Shown: one piece after another, positions 19,987 to 31,900 of the stretch
Position numbering within the stretch: position 1 is the first letter of the stretch
Layout: each line of letters opens with the position of its first letter
From: Chionis minor
Lineage: Eukaryota > Chordata > Aves > Charadriiformes > Chionididae
Direction: 5' to 3'
NCBI GenBank assembly: GCA_013398295.1
Contig: VZSF01006711.1
Coordinates: forward strand, 211,911-275,910
Length of the DNA: 64,000 nt
Notes under the pieces: model-generated
Seen by the model: the letters and a program-made list of their open reading frames with translations, nothing else
Database searches by the model: none
What the model was told of the DNA's origin: nothing
Made by a program: the position numbers and the translations under genes

Positions 19987-22900
19987 AATAGCACATGCAC
20001 TGACAGCCCCTCATTTGGCACCAGGGTGATCACGCCACTGACAGTGTGGGGTGACAGAAATCATAATCTTTTGGCGACAGACCATCCTGGATATGTATTC
20101 ATGCAAAACAGGAAAACAATTCTGAATTCTAAACAGTTGATTTTATAATTATAATGATATATATCTCTCTCCATTCAGAGAGGCATTGCTTTGCCCTATT
20201 TGTTGTTGGTTCATGTTCTACTTGAAAGCAGCAGAAGCAGCAGTCCCAAGCCCAAGTATAAAATTCCGCACCATTGTTCAGCCACAGGATTAACTAATAT
20301 ATTCAGCTCTATTTTGTTCACGGAATCAGTTCACAAGTTGTGCTTGAAGAGCCTAAGCTGAAAACCTGACCTTGTAAAAATATATGTACATATATTTCTG
20401 AACTGACTGTTGCAGGCAAAAGAGGTCTAAGCCAAGAATTTCCCTAGAGTTCATTTAGTTTGAGTATTAGCTACTTGATCAGTCACCTAATACTACATTT
20501 GTACTCACATTTGGTACTGGACATGTTGCAAAGCTGTGCAGAATCTACCAAGATCGCATGATGGGCACCCAAGTGCTTCTCGTAGAGATTTGTACGTACA
20601 GTTGCATGTCATTTCTTGTAACTCCCATTAATATTCATATGCTCCTTTTCTCACAGAAGTTCTCACAAACAATATCTACTCCTATGAATGCTGATGAGGA
20701 ATGGACAGAAAGGATCAGAAATAACTTACCAGAAAATTTGTTATTTTGATTGGACTAAGTGTTCACACGCGTCTCTCTGCTTTCTTCATTCAGGCGTACA
20801 CTCGCAGAAGTCATCCTTTTTATTATTAACTGGTTAGTTTCCTGTATTTACAAAAACTACCTTTTTGCCTAGCAGTACAAGAAGCAAGTCAACATGACAC
20901 CATTAGGAATAATTACATCTCAGTTTTTGCACAGAAATAACTTATTACCCTGGCAGCTGAAGCAAAATATGTCAGTCACAGACAGTTTTGCTTCCAAGAC
21001 ACCGCAACTTCCCTTATCAAAAGCCTAACAGACAGGATCTGATTGCTGCTTGCAACCTATGACTGGCAAGGGATTCATGTTAGCACTTCAGCAGACTCTG
21101 ATGATACACTGCAAAATATCTTACCCTATTCTACATCCCTCCGAGATCATCACCAGATCACTTCGAAGCAAGTCGCTCCTCTCCAGTTGCTAACACACCA
21201 TCAAAGGCTTCCAAGAGATCGCTCAGGAATAAAAGATCCTGTGCAGCAGTACCATTATGTTGCAAAAAATTCGAGGGAAGGAATTAGAGGCTGATTAAGA
21301 AAGATCATCAGCACTTCTGGGCAGGGACCTAACCCGTGCGCTGGGCAGATTTACGTTACACACGCTGTTGTGACAGATGCTTCTCAATCACTGCTTGACT
21401 AACTGAAATTTATATCAAAACTATTTTACTCACCCTGGAGAATGTTAGATTACTTACATCCTTTGAGGCTCCAGTTCTGACCTATCCTGGGACGCGTTTC
21501 CCAAACACGTTTCAGCACATGCTGAAATCGCTGCCTGTCAAGGAGAGGTATCCTGGATCGCAGTTATCCCTCCGTGTCACCTCCTGGTGCCCAGTGACAA
21601 AGAAATCAGATGACAACCAGGCCCCTGCAGGGGCTGTGCTGCCAGGAGCACAAGGAGGCAGCAAAAGCAGGCGCAGGACAGCTCTGGCACGTGTGTGAAT
21701 AGCTCGTTAAAATGAATTGCACCCCGCATAACCAGAGAGGTGAATTCAGGATGTATAGACAGTGCCCAGCTTTTGAGATCTTGACTTTGCCAACTTACTA
21801 ATGCCCTGAGCTCGGGGATTCTTAAAAAAAATTAACAGCTGAGAAGAAAAAATATCCAACAGTACTGATTTCTTACACATGTAATCAGCAGGATTTGGGT
21901 GTTCAGATCCCCAGCAAGTCCTTCAGTTAACCTACAATGAGGAGCAATAGAAAGCTGTTAAAGCTCTTGTGGACCTCCAGTACAGAGGGATGGAGATGGC
22001 AACTGTCAGTTGTTTACAAGACAGCGGATTTAAATGCCTGATTAACAGCTCCAGCTCCACGTGCATCACACACTTCTTGCCATCCCCAACCTCTCACTAA
22101 TGTCCTCTTCAGCTCCTGCCTATCTCCTCCTCTGTCATCCTCAACAGCTCCTCCCAAACCACCTCCCATACCTGCTATTTCACCCACAGCTCTTCCCTCT
22201 TCTCCCGTTTTTCTCTACTCTTCCTCAATAATCAAACCCCAAGAGGCTGATTTTTTTGGCAGCTTCCTGCGCTATCTGGAACAAAAGGTGTTTCCAGCCA
22301 CCCAGAAGCTCTAAGTCTAAACCAGCTCTCCTAAATATACTGCTAACATATTCCTTGTGCTTTGTATAATGCAAATATAGCCCCTTCTGAGAGTGTACTG
22401 GTTCTTATGCACCTGTCACGCTTAACTTGCTTTATCCACGTGCTGAGCACAAGCTTCCGCTCCCTTCACGCTGTATTTTAATGCTACATTTGGACATTTC
22501 CCAGTCTGCACATTCCCCTCCTGTATCTTATACCCACTTCCACCAGGCCTTTGATGGAGAGCAGCCAGACTGCTCATTAGCTCGTTAGGGAGCTGCTCAT
22601 CAGTGCCCTTCCCAAGCGCCCCGTGATTTCGCTGGTAGAGCTGCAGTAATTGGGCTGCCTGTTTTTCCAGGCCAGGATTAGCATTGCTTCAGCCAAACGC
22701 TAACGGCTCATCCTGCGGCGTATCCCACCACCTCTCCTCAATGCCGTTGCAGTTTTGTCACCATTTTCAGGTTTATCCTGTGTATTTGTCAGGCAAATGG
22801 AAGAGTTTTAACAATTTGCTCTTGGCACTGCTTCTTGCCTTGCCTGCACTGGACGGAGGGTGGGAACAGGGATAACACATCCCTGCTCCAGAAATGACGC

Positions 22901-24688
22901 CCAGTAGCTGCCTCAGGTCTAGACAACTGCCTTAGAGAATTAAAAGCAAAATTCAAACCTGGCCAGCAAATATTTGAAAGCTTTGAACATTTGATATAAA
23001 AACAGTTCCATGTTAATGGTGACAGCATGGGGGGGATTCTGCCTTTTCAAGAAGCAGCTGCTTCTCTCCGCTTGAGTCTTGTAACAGCCCTGGGAAGCTG
23101 GGCTCTTGCTCCTGGTCTGCATTGAGGAAAAGCCCAGCCCTGCCTTGCTTTGCCCTCCCTACTGCAGCCACAGATTGGAGCCGACGCAGCAGATCCCGTG
23201 CCAGGGCTGGACATGGATTCCCATGGCCTCCTCCTCCTCCTCTCTGCCAGAGAGTTTTGGCAGTGCCAGCACCACGTTTCATTCAAAAGCAGCTGGGATC
23301 CGTGAAGCAGGCAAGACTCCGCAGGAGATGGAAAGGAAACCAAGGATCTGTAAATAAATCCAGTCATACGGAGCGTGGCGGCAGCAGCAGGGTCTGTGCC
23401 AGGCTGCTCCCTTGCCTCCAGCCCATTTTGTGCTCACGCTGAGAGCCCACCATGCCGTGCAAAACCTCTCTGGTTCCTTCTACTGTTTGCAGGCTGTGCA
23501 TCAACAAGAAGATGGAAACAACTTGCTCCCAGCTGGTTGGGTAAGAAAAACAGATGGGGTGTGACGGGATCCAGCACAGCGAGCCTGCTACCGCAGGGAC
23601 GCAGGCGGACTCTGAGCATTCAGGACGTTTTTGCTTTGGCCAGCCTTTGTTGCAAACAAAAAACCCCATCTTCCACAAATGATTGGAAAATCAGTGGAAG
23701 AAGCTCTGAAGCCCAGCTCTAGGAATACGCAGAGTTGGTTCAAAAGAATATTCATGGGTACTTTATTTTTTTTTATCCAGTTCTAAAACTTACAAGGGAA
23801 ATTCAGGCAAGTATCTTTCTGTTGCCGTGAGGAGAAGCTGCAAATGCTTTTGTCCTCCACGAGCTGATGTGCACTGGAGGGTCACAAATTCTGAACCACT
23901 GAAAATTAAATTCTAAAACCCATCAAGCTAAAATAAAATTCCTTGCAGGGGTGCTGGAGAGCTTGTTACAAGCAAAGATCAGAGCAGTGGAGTTTGCCAT
24001 TTCCCCTGCAACTGCACTCACAATAGGTCAGAAAAAGAGGAAATAACTTCCAGCTCCTATTCCAGAATATTTTTGTTTCTCCCTCTGAACACCCTCCAGG
24101 CTTTCAACCTGGGACTTGGCTCGTGAGCTGCTCAGGGCTGCTCGGGCTTGTCTGCCGCACCAGCAAATGCCGAGAGAGAGAGAGCTCGAACCTGCCTGCA
24201 GAGGCGAGTCCCCACAGGATCCCAGAGTGCAGGGAGAAAAGGGACAAAGCAGCCACGGAGTGGGATGGAGCTGTACCTGTCACAGGCCCAGGAAACAGAC
24301 TGGAAAGATTAAAGTTCTTAGTTCTAATCCCCTCTGAGCAAGTTGCACTTCTTTATTTACTAGGGAATACACTAGTTACACTAAAATTTCTCAAAATACA
24401 GAGAGAAACTGTGTTTGCCAAGCTGTCACTCTGCTGAAGGCAGGTATGTAAGAACGTAACAAATGTAGGAGAGGTACTTTCTATACATATTTGATCAAAA
24501 AATCCCTGTGCTTCTCAGCCCATTCTTTACTGCCATGCAAGCGCTGTTAGCGTATGGAGGGCTCAGAGGGTGGGATGCAAGGATAAGAGGATGCCTATGG
24601 AGCAAAACTGTGCCAACCAAGCAGCGCTGCCAGAGCTGGTACAATGTAAAGTCACCACTGATCTGAAAGGACTTGGTAGGTTGGATGT
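19987..24688. other. Intergenic/intronic DNA, no gene recognised
   Basis: AT-rich to about 21300, then more mixed. It contains a perfect AT palindrome at 20378-20397 and a pyrimidine-rich stretch at about 22070-22240 (CTCCTCT-type runs). 23040-23450 is locally GC-richer, with overlapping frames on both strands and no recognisable product. Confidence 0.5.
20378..20397. repeat. Perfect 20-bp AT-rich palindrome
   Basis: AAATATATGTACATATATTT equals its own reverse complement, with no loop. It could extrude as a cruciform or be recombination-prone, but there is no associated gene or duplicated element, so it is recorded only as sequence structure. Confidence 0.85.
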
Positions 24689-25057
24689 CACAGAATCATA
24701 GACTATCCAGGCTTGGAAGGCACCTCTGGAGATCATCTAGTCCAACCCCTCTTCCAGAGCAGGGTCACCCACAGCAGGTTGCACAGGATGGCGTCCAGGC
24801 GGGTTGGGAACATCTCCAGAGTTGGAGATTGCATCGTCTCTATGGGCAGCTGGTGCCAGTGCTCTGCCACCCTCAAAGGAAAGAAGTTTTTCCTTACTTT
24901 AAGACTGAATTTCCCATGTTCCAGTTTGTGCCCGTTGCCCCTTGTCCTGTCACTGGGCTCCACTGAAAAGAGCCTGGCCCCATCCTCTTGCCACCCGCCC
25001 TTTCAATATTGACAAGCATCAATGAGATCCCCCCTCAGTCTTCTCTTCCCCAGCCTG
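24689..25057 (-). mobile_element. CR1 LINE, minus strand
   Basis: The tail CACAGAATCATAGACTATCC leads into GATCATCTAGTCCAACCCCT and the ORF2 tail. The minus frame 24733-24963 reads [16 protein letters not shown], then VAEHWHQLP and MQSPTLEMF, diagnostic of the CR1 ORF2 C-terminus. Homology stops near CTTCTCTTCCCCAGCCTG at 25057. It belongs to the same subtype as the plus-strand copy at 33657-33919, which shares the VAEHWH...LPxExMxSPTLE arrangement. Confidence 0.93.
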
Positions 25058-26971
25058 TACCTTCGCAGCAGTATTGATCAGGGCCATAACAACACCTTGG
25101 GCATTTCTAGGCTGCATCTAACCTTACAAGCCCTTATGGGCTGCAGCCCCTTCTGTGTAGCTTCCCCTGGATGTTGGGAGCCCACCTTCTGCTCCTCGCT
25201 TTGTTTGCCTTGGCACAGAGCTGGACCAGTCCTGACTCCACAAGCACCCACCTGTTTGGCAACCAGGAAAAGAGCCATTCCCTGCCCTGAGCTGCCTGCT
25301 TCCCAGCAAACCTCCCATCCCACACCAGCACGCCTCAGCGCAGAAAGCACATTCCCCCCCACCAGGTCTCCCTAAGCCCACAAAACCCACTTCACCACTC
25401 CCAGCCCATATGTGCTGTAAGACACCTAACAGAGATGGGGCAGCGCAGAACAGGCTGAGGTTCACCCCCCCAGGAGATTGTTTTGTACCAAGAAGCCTCA
25501 CCTGGATTAAAGCTGTGGCGACAGCGCAGAGCCACGCTTTACAGCTCACCTTCAGAGGGGCGTTGCGTGCAGATGGAAAGAAGTGACAAATTTCTGCAGA
25601 GCACATTCCTCTGGCAGACTGCTCTTAAAAAATGGAGGTAACTCAAAACAGATGAAAGGAGACGAATTGACGGTCAAAGTCCAGAGGAGACTGTCAAAGG
25701 AGATTGATAAATATAACCCTTCAGAGCATCAGGGGCATGTGAATGAAGGACGTCAAAACACTGTGTCTAGAACTGAGACATCTTGAATACAGCTGGAGCA
25801 CTTCATGCAACTCCTGCACTCTCTTTTCCACCTGCTCTATTTTCCAGTTTGCCTAGTGAGGGAGGTAAAGCAGCTTTCTCAGCAGATATTTCTCTTATCC
25901 CCATAAGCCCCTTTTCAAGCATCATCTGCTTTCCTGTTCTACAGAGCAAGATGGGAACATTTTTTGCTTTCCGTGTTTCTATCCTCCCACCAGTAGACTC
26001 GCTAGGAAAAGTCCTCTGTGCCCAAAGTGATCCTCAGTAATTGCCCAGCCTGTCTCTGGGTAAATACCATCATTAATCTCCGCTGACTCCAATAATTAAC
26101 ATTGTCCTGTTTGGGAAAGCTCTCCAGCTGTCACCTGTGTGTAATCTGAGAAGGTCCCAGTAAGAAGAGGGTCTGTGTGTATCTGCAGGGCACAGAGGAT
26201 AAAAGTCTTTGTTCGTAGTCCCTGGACAAAGACATCCTGCCAAAGTGGTGGTGTAGCCATGCAGGAAGGGAACGGCTGTTGGATTGCATTGTCCTCACCG
26301 CCAGGGCCAGAGTGGAGATTGCTCATTCTCCGATATCATGTTGGCTTGGAGATGGTGCTGAGAAAAGACAGCAGGTGAAGAAGAGGAAGAGCCGTCAGCA
26401 TGGCTGGGAGGTTCCTGGGGAGGTCGCTGGCCTGCAGCAGGGAACAATTTGCAGCCCAGAAGCAGAGGTGACAGAGAAAGATCCACAAGGAACTTGTTTC
26501 AACCCAGAAAGCCAGGTCTAATCTGCAAAGAAGATTTGAGGTTTTGTACTGGAGTTAATCTTGCTGGTTTTGTCCTACTTTGTTATTCTTGTGTTCTAAT
26601 CAAATGCAGCCTCAGCCATTAGGAGCCTTCAGTATTATTAGCTACGTTCATTTCAAAAAACCAAACAGGAACACAAATCTTCCAGCCCAGGGCTCTGGGA
26701 TTGCTGCTGCACCGAGTGCCCCCGTTCAGCCTGGCTCTTAGTAACTGGCAATGAATGTGGGGCCAGAGTCATGCTAGCGATTAATTTATACCCATAATCC
26801 AACTGCAATTGCTTTATGTTTGAACATTCCATGCGAGCTTTAAGGTACATGTGTTCAGGCAGTTTTCTTCTGAGGAAAGACTGCAGTGTCTAGCATGTCT
26901 AAATGTAGTCTTCAGTAAGTAAAAAAGGTGATTTTTTTGTCCCAGAAGTGCATTAACCATAGTACTCCTGA
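25058..26971. other. Intergenic DNA, no gene recognised
   Basis: 25080-25620 is GC-moderate, with open frames of 94-160 codons overlapping on both strands and no recognisable domain. 26040-26530 is similar. A run of seven C residues lies at 25354-25360. Nothing further could be supported. Confidence 0.5.
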
Positions 26972-27120
26972 CCGTATCGTCCCTAGATCTTATCAGCGTG
27001 CCTCGTCAATGCACTTCCTGCGCGGGAGATCTTGGTTTTGCGGAAAAAGGTATTAGCAGTTCAGCATAAGGTGCGCTGCTTTTGGCGTTTAGCGCTGATG
27101 TAACACTCCTGCTCGGCGCG
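26972..27120. other. CpG-rich cluster beside a tandem array
   Basis: About 13 CpGs by hand count in 149 bp at only about half GC, so the observed/expected ratio is above 1. Flanking DNA is CpG-depleted. Examples are CTGCGCGGGAG, GGTGCGCTGC, TTTAGCGCTGA and GCTCGGCGCGAGG. This suggests an unmethylated element or a young insertion. It lies immediately left of the 171-bp array and within the same minus-strand open frame (27006-27602). Confidence 0.45.
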
Positions 27121-27575
27121 AGGACCAGAAGAGTTGGTTGCCCTGGGGGCAATGAAAGCTTCCTTCCCTCCGGATGCAGGGCAGGAGGACTGCCTTTGTG
27201 AAACACATGCAGGAGGCACCTAGCCGAGATGGTCCAAAGGAGCCCTGGCAAGGGGCTGTGCTCAGTGCTGCAGAGGAAGGCAAAAACCCCCAGGGACACT
27301 TGCCAATCCATCCTGGGTGGGGGGGAAAGCCTTCCTCCCCCCACCTGCAAGGCATGAGAAGCCATCTTCATGGGGCATGAGCAGCAGGCAGTAACCTGGA
27401 CAAAAAACAGAGAAGCCCTGACGAGGTCATGCTCAGTGCTGCAGAGGAAGGTAAAAAACTCCCAGGGACCAGTGCCAATCATCTGCCGTGGGGGAAAATT
27501 CCTTCCTGACTCCAGAGCTGGTGATCGTTGGTTCCCTGAGTATTTGAGCAAGACCTGCCTCCATGTCCTACAGGC
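27121..27575 (-). repeat. Diverged tandem array, about 171 bp per unit, crossed by one open frame
   Basis: Three units can be aligned. AAAGC or its equivalent followed by CTTCC occurs at 27155, 27326 and about 27497, and CTCAGTGCTGCAGAGGAAGG occurs identically at 27261-27280 and 27432-27451. The offset is 171 at these anchors and 172 at CAGGGAC and GCCAATC, so small indels compensate. On the minus strand a 198-codon frame (27006-27602) runs through all units: two carry FLCSTEH, and three carry an xALxxxG...PPR/PPG pattern. The core AAGGNAAAAAACNCCCAGGG, then GCCAATC and GGAAAATTCCTTCCTGAC, also resembles, from memory, part of a reptilian CR1-like repeat, so coding is not assumed. Confidence 0.65.
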
Positions 27576-29294
27576 TGGTCGTGCCTCCCAGAAGATGCCC
27601 AAGCCCTATTCTCCCTCAGCCTGGAGCCACCTCAAGGGCTTCCCAAAGTGGCAAAATGCTCCTGGCCTGATCGGCCTTGGGGCAAGGATCCTTCCTGTTC
27701 CCAGCAGAACACCAGTAGGTGTTCCAAAGCACTGGGATCCCTTGCATCATCTATGCATGCCGTTTCTGCCACTGGCTGCGCAGGGCATGAGGACAGCTAG
27801 CTCTGCAGTGCTCCGCAAGAAAGCATTCCCTTTCTTCACTGCTATCCAGCTGAAAAGGCCTGATAGCCTTGGGCATTTCCAGGGGTTCTTCTCGTCTCCT
27901 GATGAGCTGGCATCTGTTCTCTGAAGGCTGAGGCAGGATCACAGTCCACCAGATAAGCTTTAAATGTGGCCCCACAAGGAGCTGGCCTGTCAGCGGAGAA
28001 CCTCCAGTAGCTTCATCCAACCTCCAGTCTTCCTCCCTCAGCTCCCTCCAAGTAATTCCACTGGCTCCTCAAAGACTACCTCAGATGCCTTTGGGCTGCT
28101 CCCAGGCCAGCTCCGTCCTGACCACAAAGCCAGACAGGCTGGCACGGGAGGATGCCCCCTTTGTCCTGCCCCAGGGCATTGTGACTGATGGGTGGTGGCA
28201 CAGTGACACAAGGGTGATGGACCACCCACTGTCCCTCCACCTGCCAAACTTCCAGAAGGTCTTTGGGTGCTGGCCCCGAGGCAGACCTGTGCCCAGGAGG
28301 CCCAGGGGGCCGTCCCTGTCTTGGTGGCCACCCACTGGATGCAGTTGCTGAGCATCCCTGACATGTCCTCTGCCACGCAGCTCCCAAGGATGAACCTAGT
28401 GCTGTTACTTTTCTCTCAGGCCATGGCAGAAACCAGCCCCGCAGCCCAGAGGCCACCCCCTATCAGCTGTCCCCTCTCTGCACCAGAGCTAAGGTCCACA
28501 CAGCCACGCAGTGAGGAAGAGGAGAGACTTGATCTCGCTGGATACAAACCCCTTTTGGGGGGCATAAGGTGGGGCGAGGGGGATGATTTCAGTAGCCACA
28601 GCCTGGAGGAAAGCCAAAGTGTACCCACAGCCATAGGTTGGGATGGACAGTGCCGGCAGACCGCCATGGACCTTACACGGGCTTTGAAAACACAAGTGAG
28701 CAGGGATCACACTGCTGTGGTGGACAGGTTGGTTGTTCTCAGAGCTGGAACATGTGGATCCATGCCCAAAGCACAGCAAGGCAAACAACAACTCTTCCAA
28801 ACTGTAAAAATTGCCCATTGCTGCTATCGCTGTCATATCCCCTTTTCCCACCGAAAACAAGCTGTGCAGGTGGCCGTGTTTGTACAGGAGACAAAGCGTA
28901 CTTCAGCCATGGGGTAGAACTTTCAGAGCCCATTTGTGACTTTAACCTTTCAAAGACTTATTTGCCTACCTCAATTTGTGGGGAGATGTTGAGATCTTAC
29001 CTAAAACCCTGGCAAATATCTTCTTCCTTTAGGATTTGGTATTTTGAGTACTGACAGTAAGGAAGAAACTATTCTTGCTATTTTGTACGTTGGTGTCAAA
29101 ATTGGTATGTATGTTCAGACTATGTAAATAAGAGCACTGATACCATACACATTCATTTGGTTGTGGTGATGCCAGAGGTGGAAAAAAGGGGTTTGGTTCC
29201 TTTAGCAGGAATTGTGCAGAGACATAGAGATCACTCGTGATTTCCTCACCATTCCTTACCAATGCACCAAAGGCCATTTGCTACCACACTCTTT
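27576..29294. other. No gene recognised; long frames on both strands
   Basis: 27600-28920 is GC-moderate and carries long overlapping frames (28267-28917 plus, 216 codons; 28038-28376 and 28076-28456 minus, 112 and 126 codons). None shows a domain I recognise. 28920-29290 is AT-rich. Confidence 0.45.
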
Positions 29295-29601
29295 ACAGAA
29301 TCATAGAATCACTTGGGTTGGAAGTGACCTTCAAGATCATTGAGTCCGACCATAAACCTATGCCAAAACCACCCCTAACCCATGTCCCTCAGCACCACGT
29401 CTGCCCGTCTTTTAAATACCTCCAAGGACGGCGATTCCACCACCTCCCTGGGCAGCCTGTTCCAATGCCTGATAACCCTTTTGGGAAAGAAGTTTTTCCT
29501 AATATCCAACCTAAACCTCCCCTGGCACAACTTGAGGACATTTCCTCTTGTCCTATCGCTTGTTACTTGGGAGAAGAGATTGACCCCCACCTCGCTATAA
29601 C
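29295..29601 (-). mobile_element. CR1 LINE, minus strand, with readable ORF2 tail
   Basis: The tail ACAGAATCATAGAATCACTT is followed by TTGAGTCCGACCATAAACCT and ACCTCCCTGGGCAGCCTGTT. The minus frame 29375-29590 (71 codons) is an uninterrupted ORF2 C-terminal relic with [22 protein letters not shown] and [11 protein letters not shown] in family order. Its openness suggests a comparatively young insertion, but only ~300 bp of the element remain. Confidence 0.95.
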
Positions 29602-31794
29602 CGAGGCAAGGTCTTCCTCTTGGAAAGAGGTCCTGAATTGTTTTATGTTATTTGACGTACTTTTTCTTGCACTTTAATAGCTCTTTTCCTTCTTTGCCCC
29701 TCATCCCTTGTTCAAAATGCTACCAAGGGGTTGCTGGTTCATTTGTCACTCAACAGATTCCCTCGTTCATGTCCAAACTTCTGCTAAACAGGAATTCTGG
29801 GTTCTCCTACAGAAATGAACTCCTTAATGAACAAAGGGAAACATCCCTTTTGGCCCCGAGCTCAGCGGTGCTACATGCATGTGCAGCATAACACAATCTC
29901 CTACAACTCCAATTATGTGTTCAGACCTCTCTGTACAGACCTGCTGCAGCTCGGGTATCTCAAGTCTGCTCTGGGGATTGGACAGGTGAACTAGCTCAAA
30001 ATCATTGATTTAATTGGAGATCAATATGCTCAAAATGGAACTATCAGTTTCCGCAAAGGTGTGACATACTGTGGCATTTAAGGCCGAGCTAAGTAGAATT
30101 GCTTCTATTGCATTGCGCGGAATACTAACAGGAATTGATTTCACCCTGTGAAGGCCTGTGTCTGTGTATTCAATGGCTGAGGGGTTTTTTTGGTGGTTGT
30201 TCCTGATTTTGAACGCTTTGCCTAATCCCATGTTTGAAGCAGATGAGAGGGAGAATCGAGAAACTCTGTGTAACATCAAGCCCAGGTTGCACCAGTGAGG
30301 AGGATTCAGCTCCAAAGACAGTGTTAGAAGCTGGAGTCCAAAGCAACTTCTACATTTTCTCTCTCCTTGTGCCAGCACAATGCTGTCTCTGAAGTGAGAG
30401 CTGCTCCAGTCAGATGCACAAAGCGGGAGGACAGCTTTTTTTGATGTGTGCATCACAGAACGACATACTGGAAGAATTCATGCTCTAGTCCAGCTGCTCA
30501 TAAAGCCACCTAGCTGACACAGCACGTCTTGGGGACTCTGCTGGCCTCTCAAGGCTCCTTGTGTGAGGTGGCACTTTCATCCTCACCTCTTGGAGAATTT
30601 TTCTTCCAGGATGCTGCAGGCAAGGTCTGACAAGAAAAGCCCATATAAAACCTGTCTGAGATGAAGTACCAGTCAAGGAAGAGGATAAATGGCTGCAAAT
30701 GAGGGATGCTACCATCTTAATAACACAAACCACACATTCCAAAAATGAGCAAACCATTAGCAGTGACTGGACTTGGAGAACCAGGGCTGAGATAGGAACT
30801 CTCTCTGTTTTCCATACATTACAAATAAGCTGGCGTGATCTGCCTGGATATTCAGGCTAAAGAACTAATCGAGCCCAAGATGCCAGACTCCTGTTTTCAG
30901 TGGAGATGGTGCATTTGGGTAACAGCTCAGGCACACAGAGGCAGTCAGAGGAGAAGCTGCTACCCTGTTAACCAAAAAGTGTAACTCCAGCCTCATAGAC
31001 AAGGGAAGAAGATGACTGTGACTTGAGATATTTTTTCTGCCTCATCTAATAATGATTTGCTCATCCTTTTCTTTTGTTCAGAGAATATTCATTAACCGGG
31101 GAACCGAAGCAGGTGGCAGCACTCTAGTTTGACATGTGCCGCAGTCCAGGGGGGACTCGTCTCTTTGCTCAGTCAGATTTTGTTTTTCCCACGTCATATC
31201 TGTCGCGCTGTGTCCCTTCATCCTCGGCTGCCATAAGGTGCTCAGGGGCTCATCGCTGACTGGGTTCAAGAGCTAAGAGAAGGTTTAGTCACAGCTTTAT
31301 CTCATCAGTCTGGGGAGTGCTCAAATCTCACATTAGATGGATGTCCTTATCTGTGATTATGCACAGATTTCTCCTGTATTGCCAGACTAGAGGAAAACAA
31401 GGCTCGGGTTATTTTTGCATCCCCTGAGGCTGGAATGTCACTTCATTCACACTCACAAAAGCTCAGAGTCACTCCATTAGTTAGAGTAATTCCAGCCGGC
31501 CCAAAATCCGAGGGGAGCCAGGCACCGAGTGGGCTGGGAGCGAACCTCTGCTGTCAACAGCTGGAAAGAAAGAAAATAATCCACTCCAGCGATTACGTCC
31601 CTAACACGACGCAAGGTAATATTTTGCAATAATCTTGCTCAGAGTGTTTTCCACAGGCACTTGCTCTGGTGCGAGCTGCGGTGCCGATTCCACTGCCAGC
31701 GTGTATTTCCATAGCTCAACCCTGCAAAAGAAGAGAGACATTAGTGTCAGTGTTGAAAAATTCATATTCGGATTCACTGCTTTAGCTTGCCAGG
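29602..31794. other. Intergenic DNA, no gene recognised
   Basis: AT-moderate single-copy-looking sequence. The longest frame (30010-30456, minus, 148 codons) has no recognisable domain. No RNA gene or repeat was recognised. Confidence 0.5.
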
Positions 31795-31900
31795 GATTTT
31801 AAGACCAGAATGGCCCATTCCGATTATCTAGCCTGATCTTCCCAATAACCCAGGCAAGCACAGTTCACACCTGAATTTCTACATCAAAGCCAATGACTGG
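31795..31900 (-). mobile_element. Ancient CR1-like LINE 3' remnant
   Basis: TTTTAAGACCAGAATGGCCC, then ATTATCTAGCCTGATCTTCC, CCAGGCAAGCACAGTTCACA and CTACATCAAAGCCAATGACT follow, in order, the 3' end of a CR1-like family that I remember as common in turtle and crocodilian genomes (TTAAGGCCAGAAGGGACC...ATCATCTAGTCTGACCTCCT). The high divergence implies an old, pre-avian insertion. This was identified by recollection of the family and not by database search. Confidence 0.55.
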
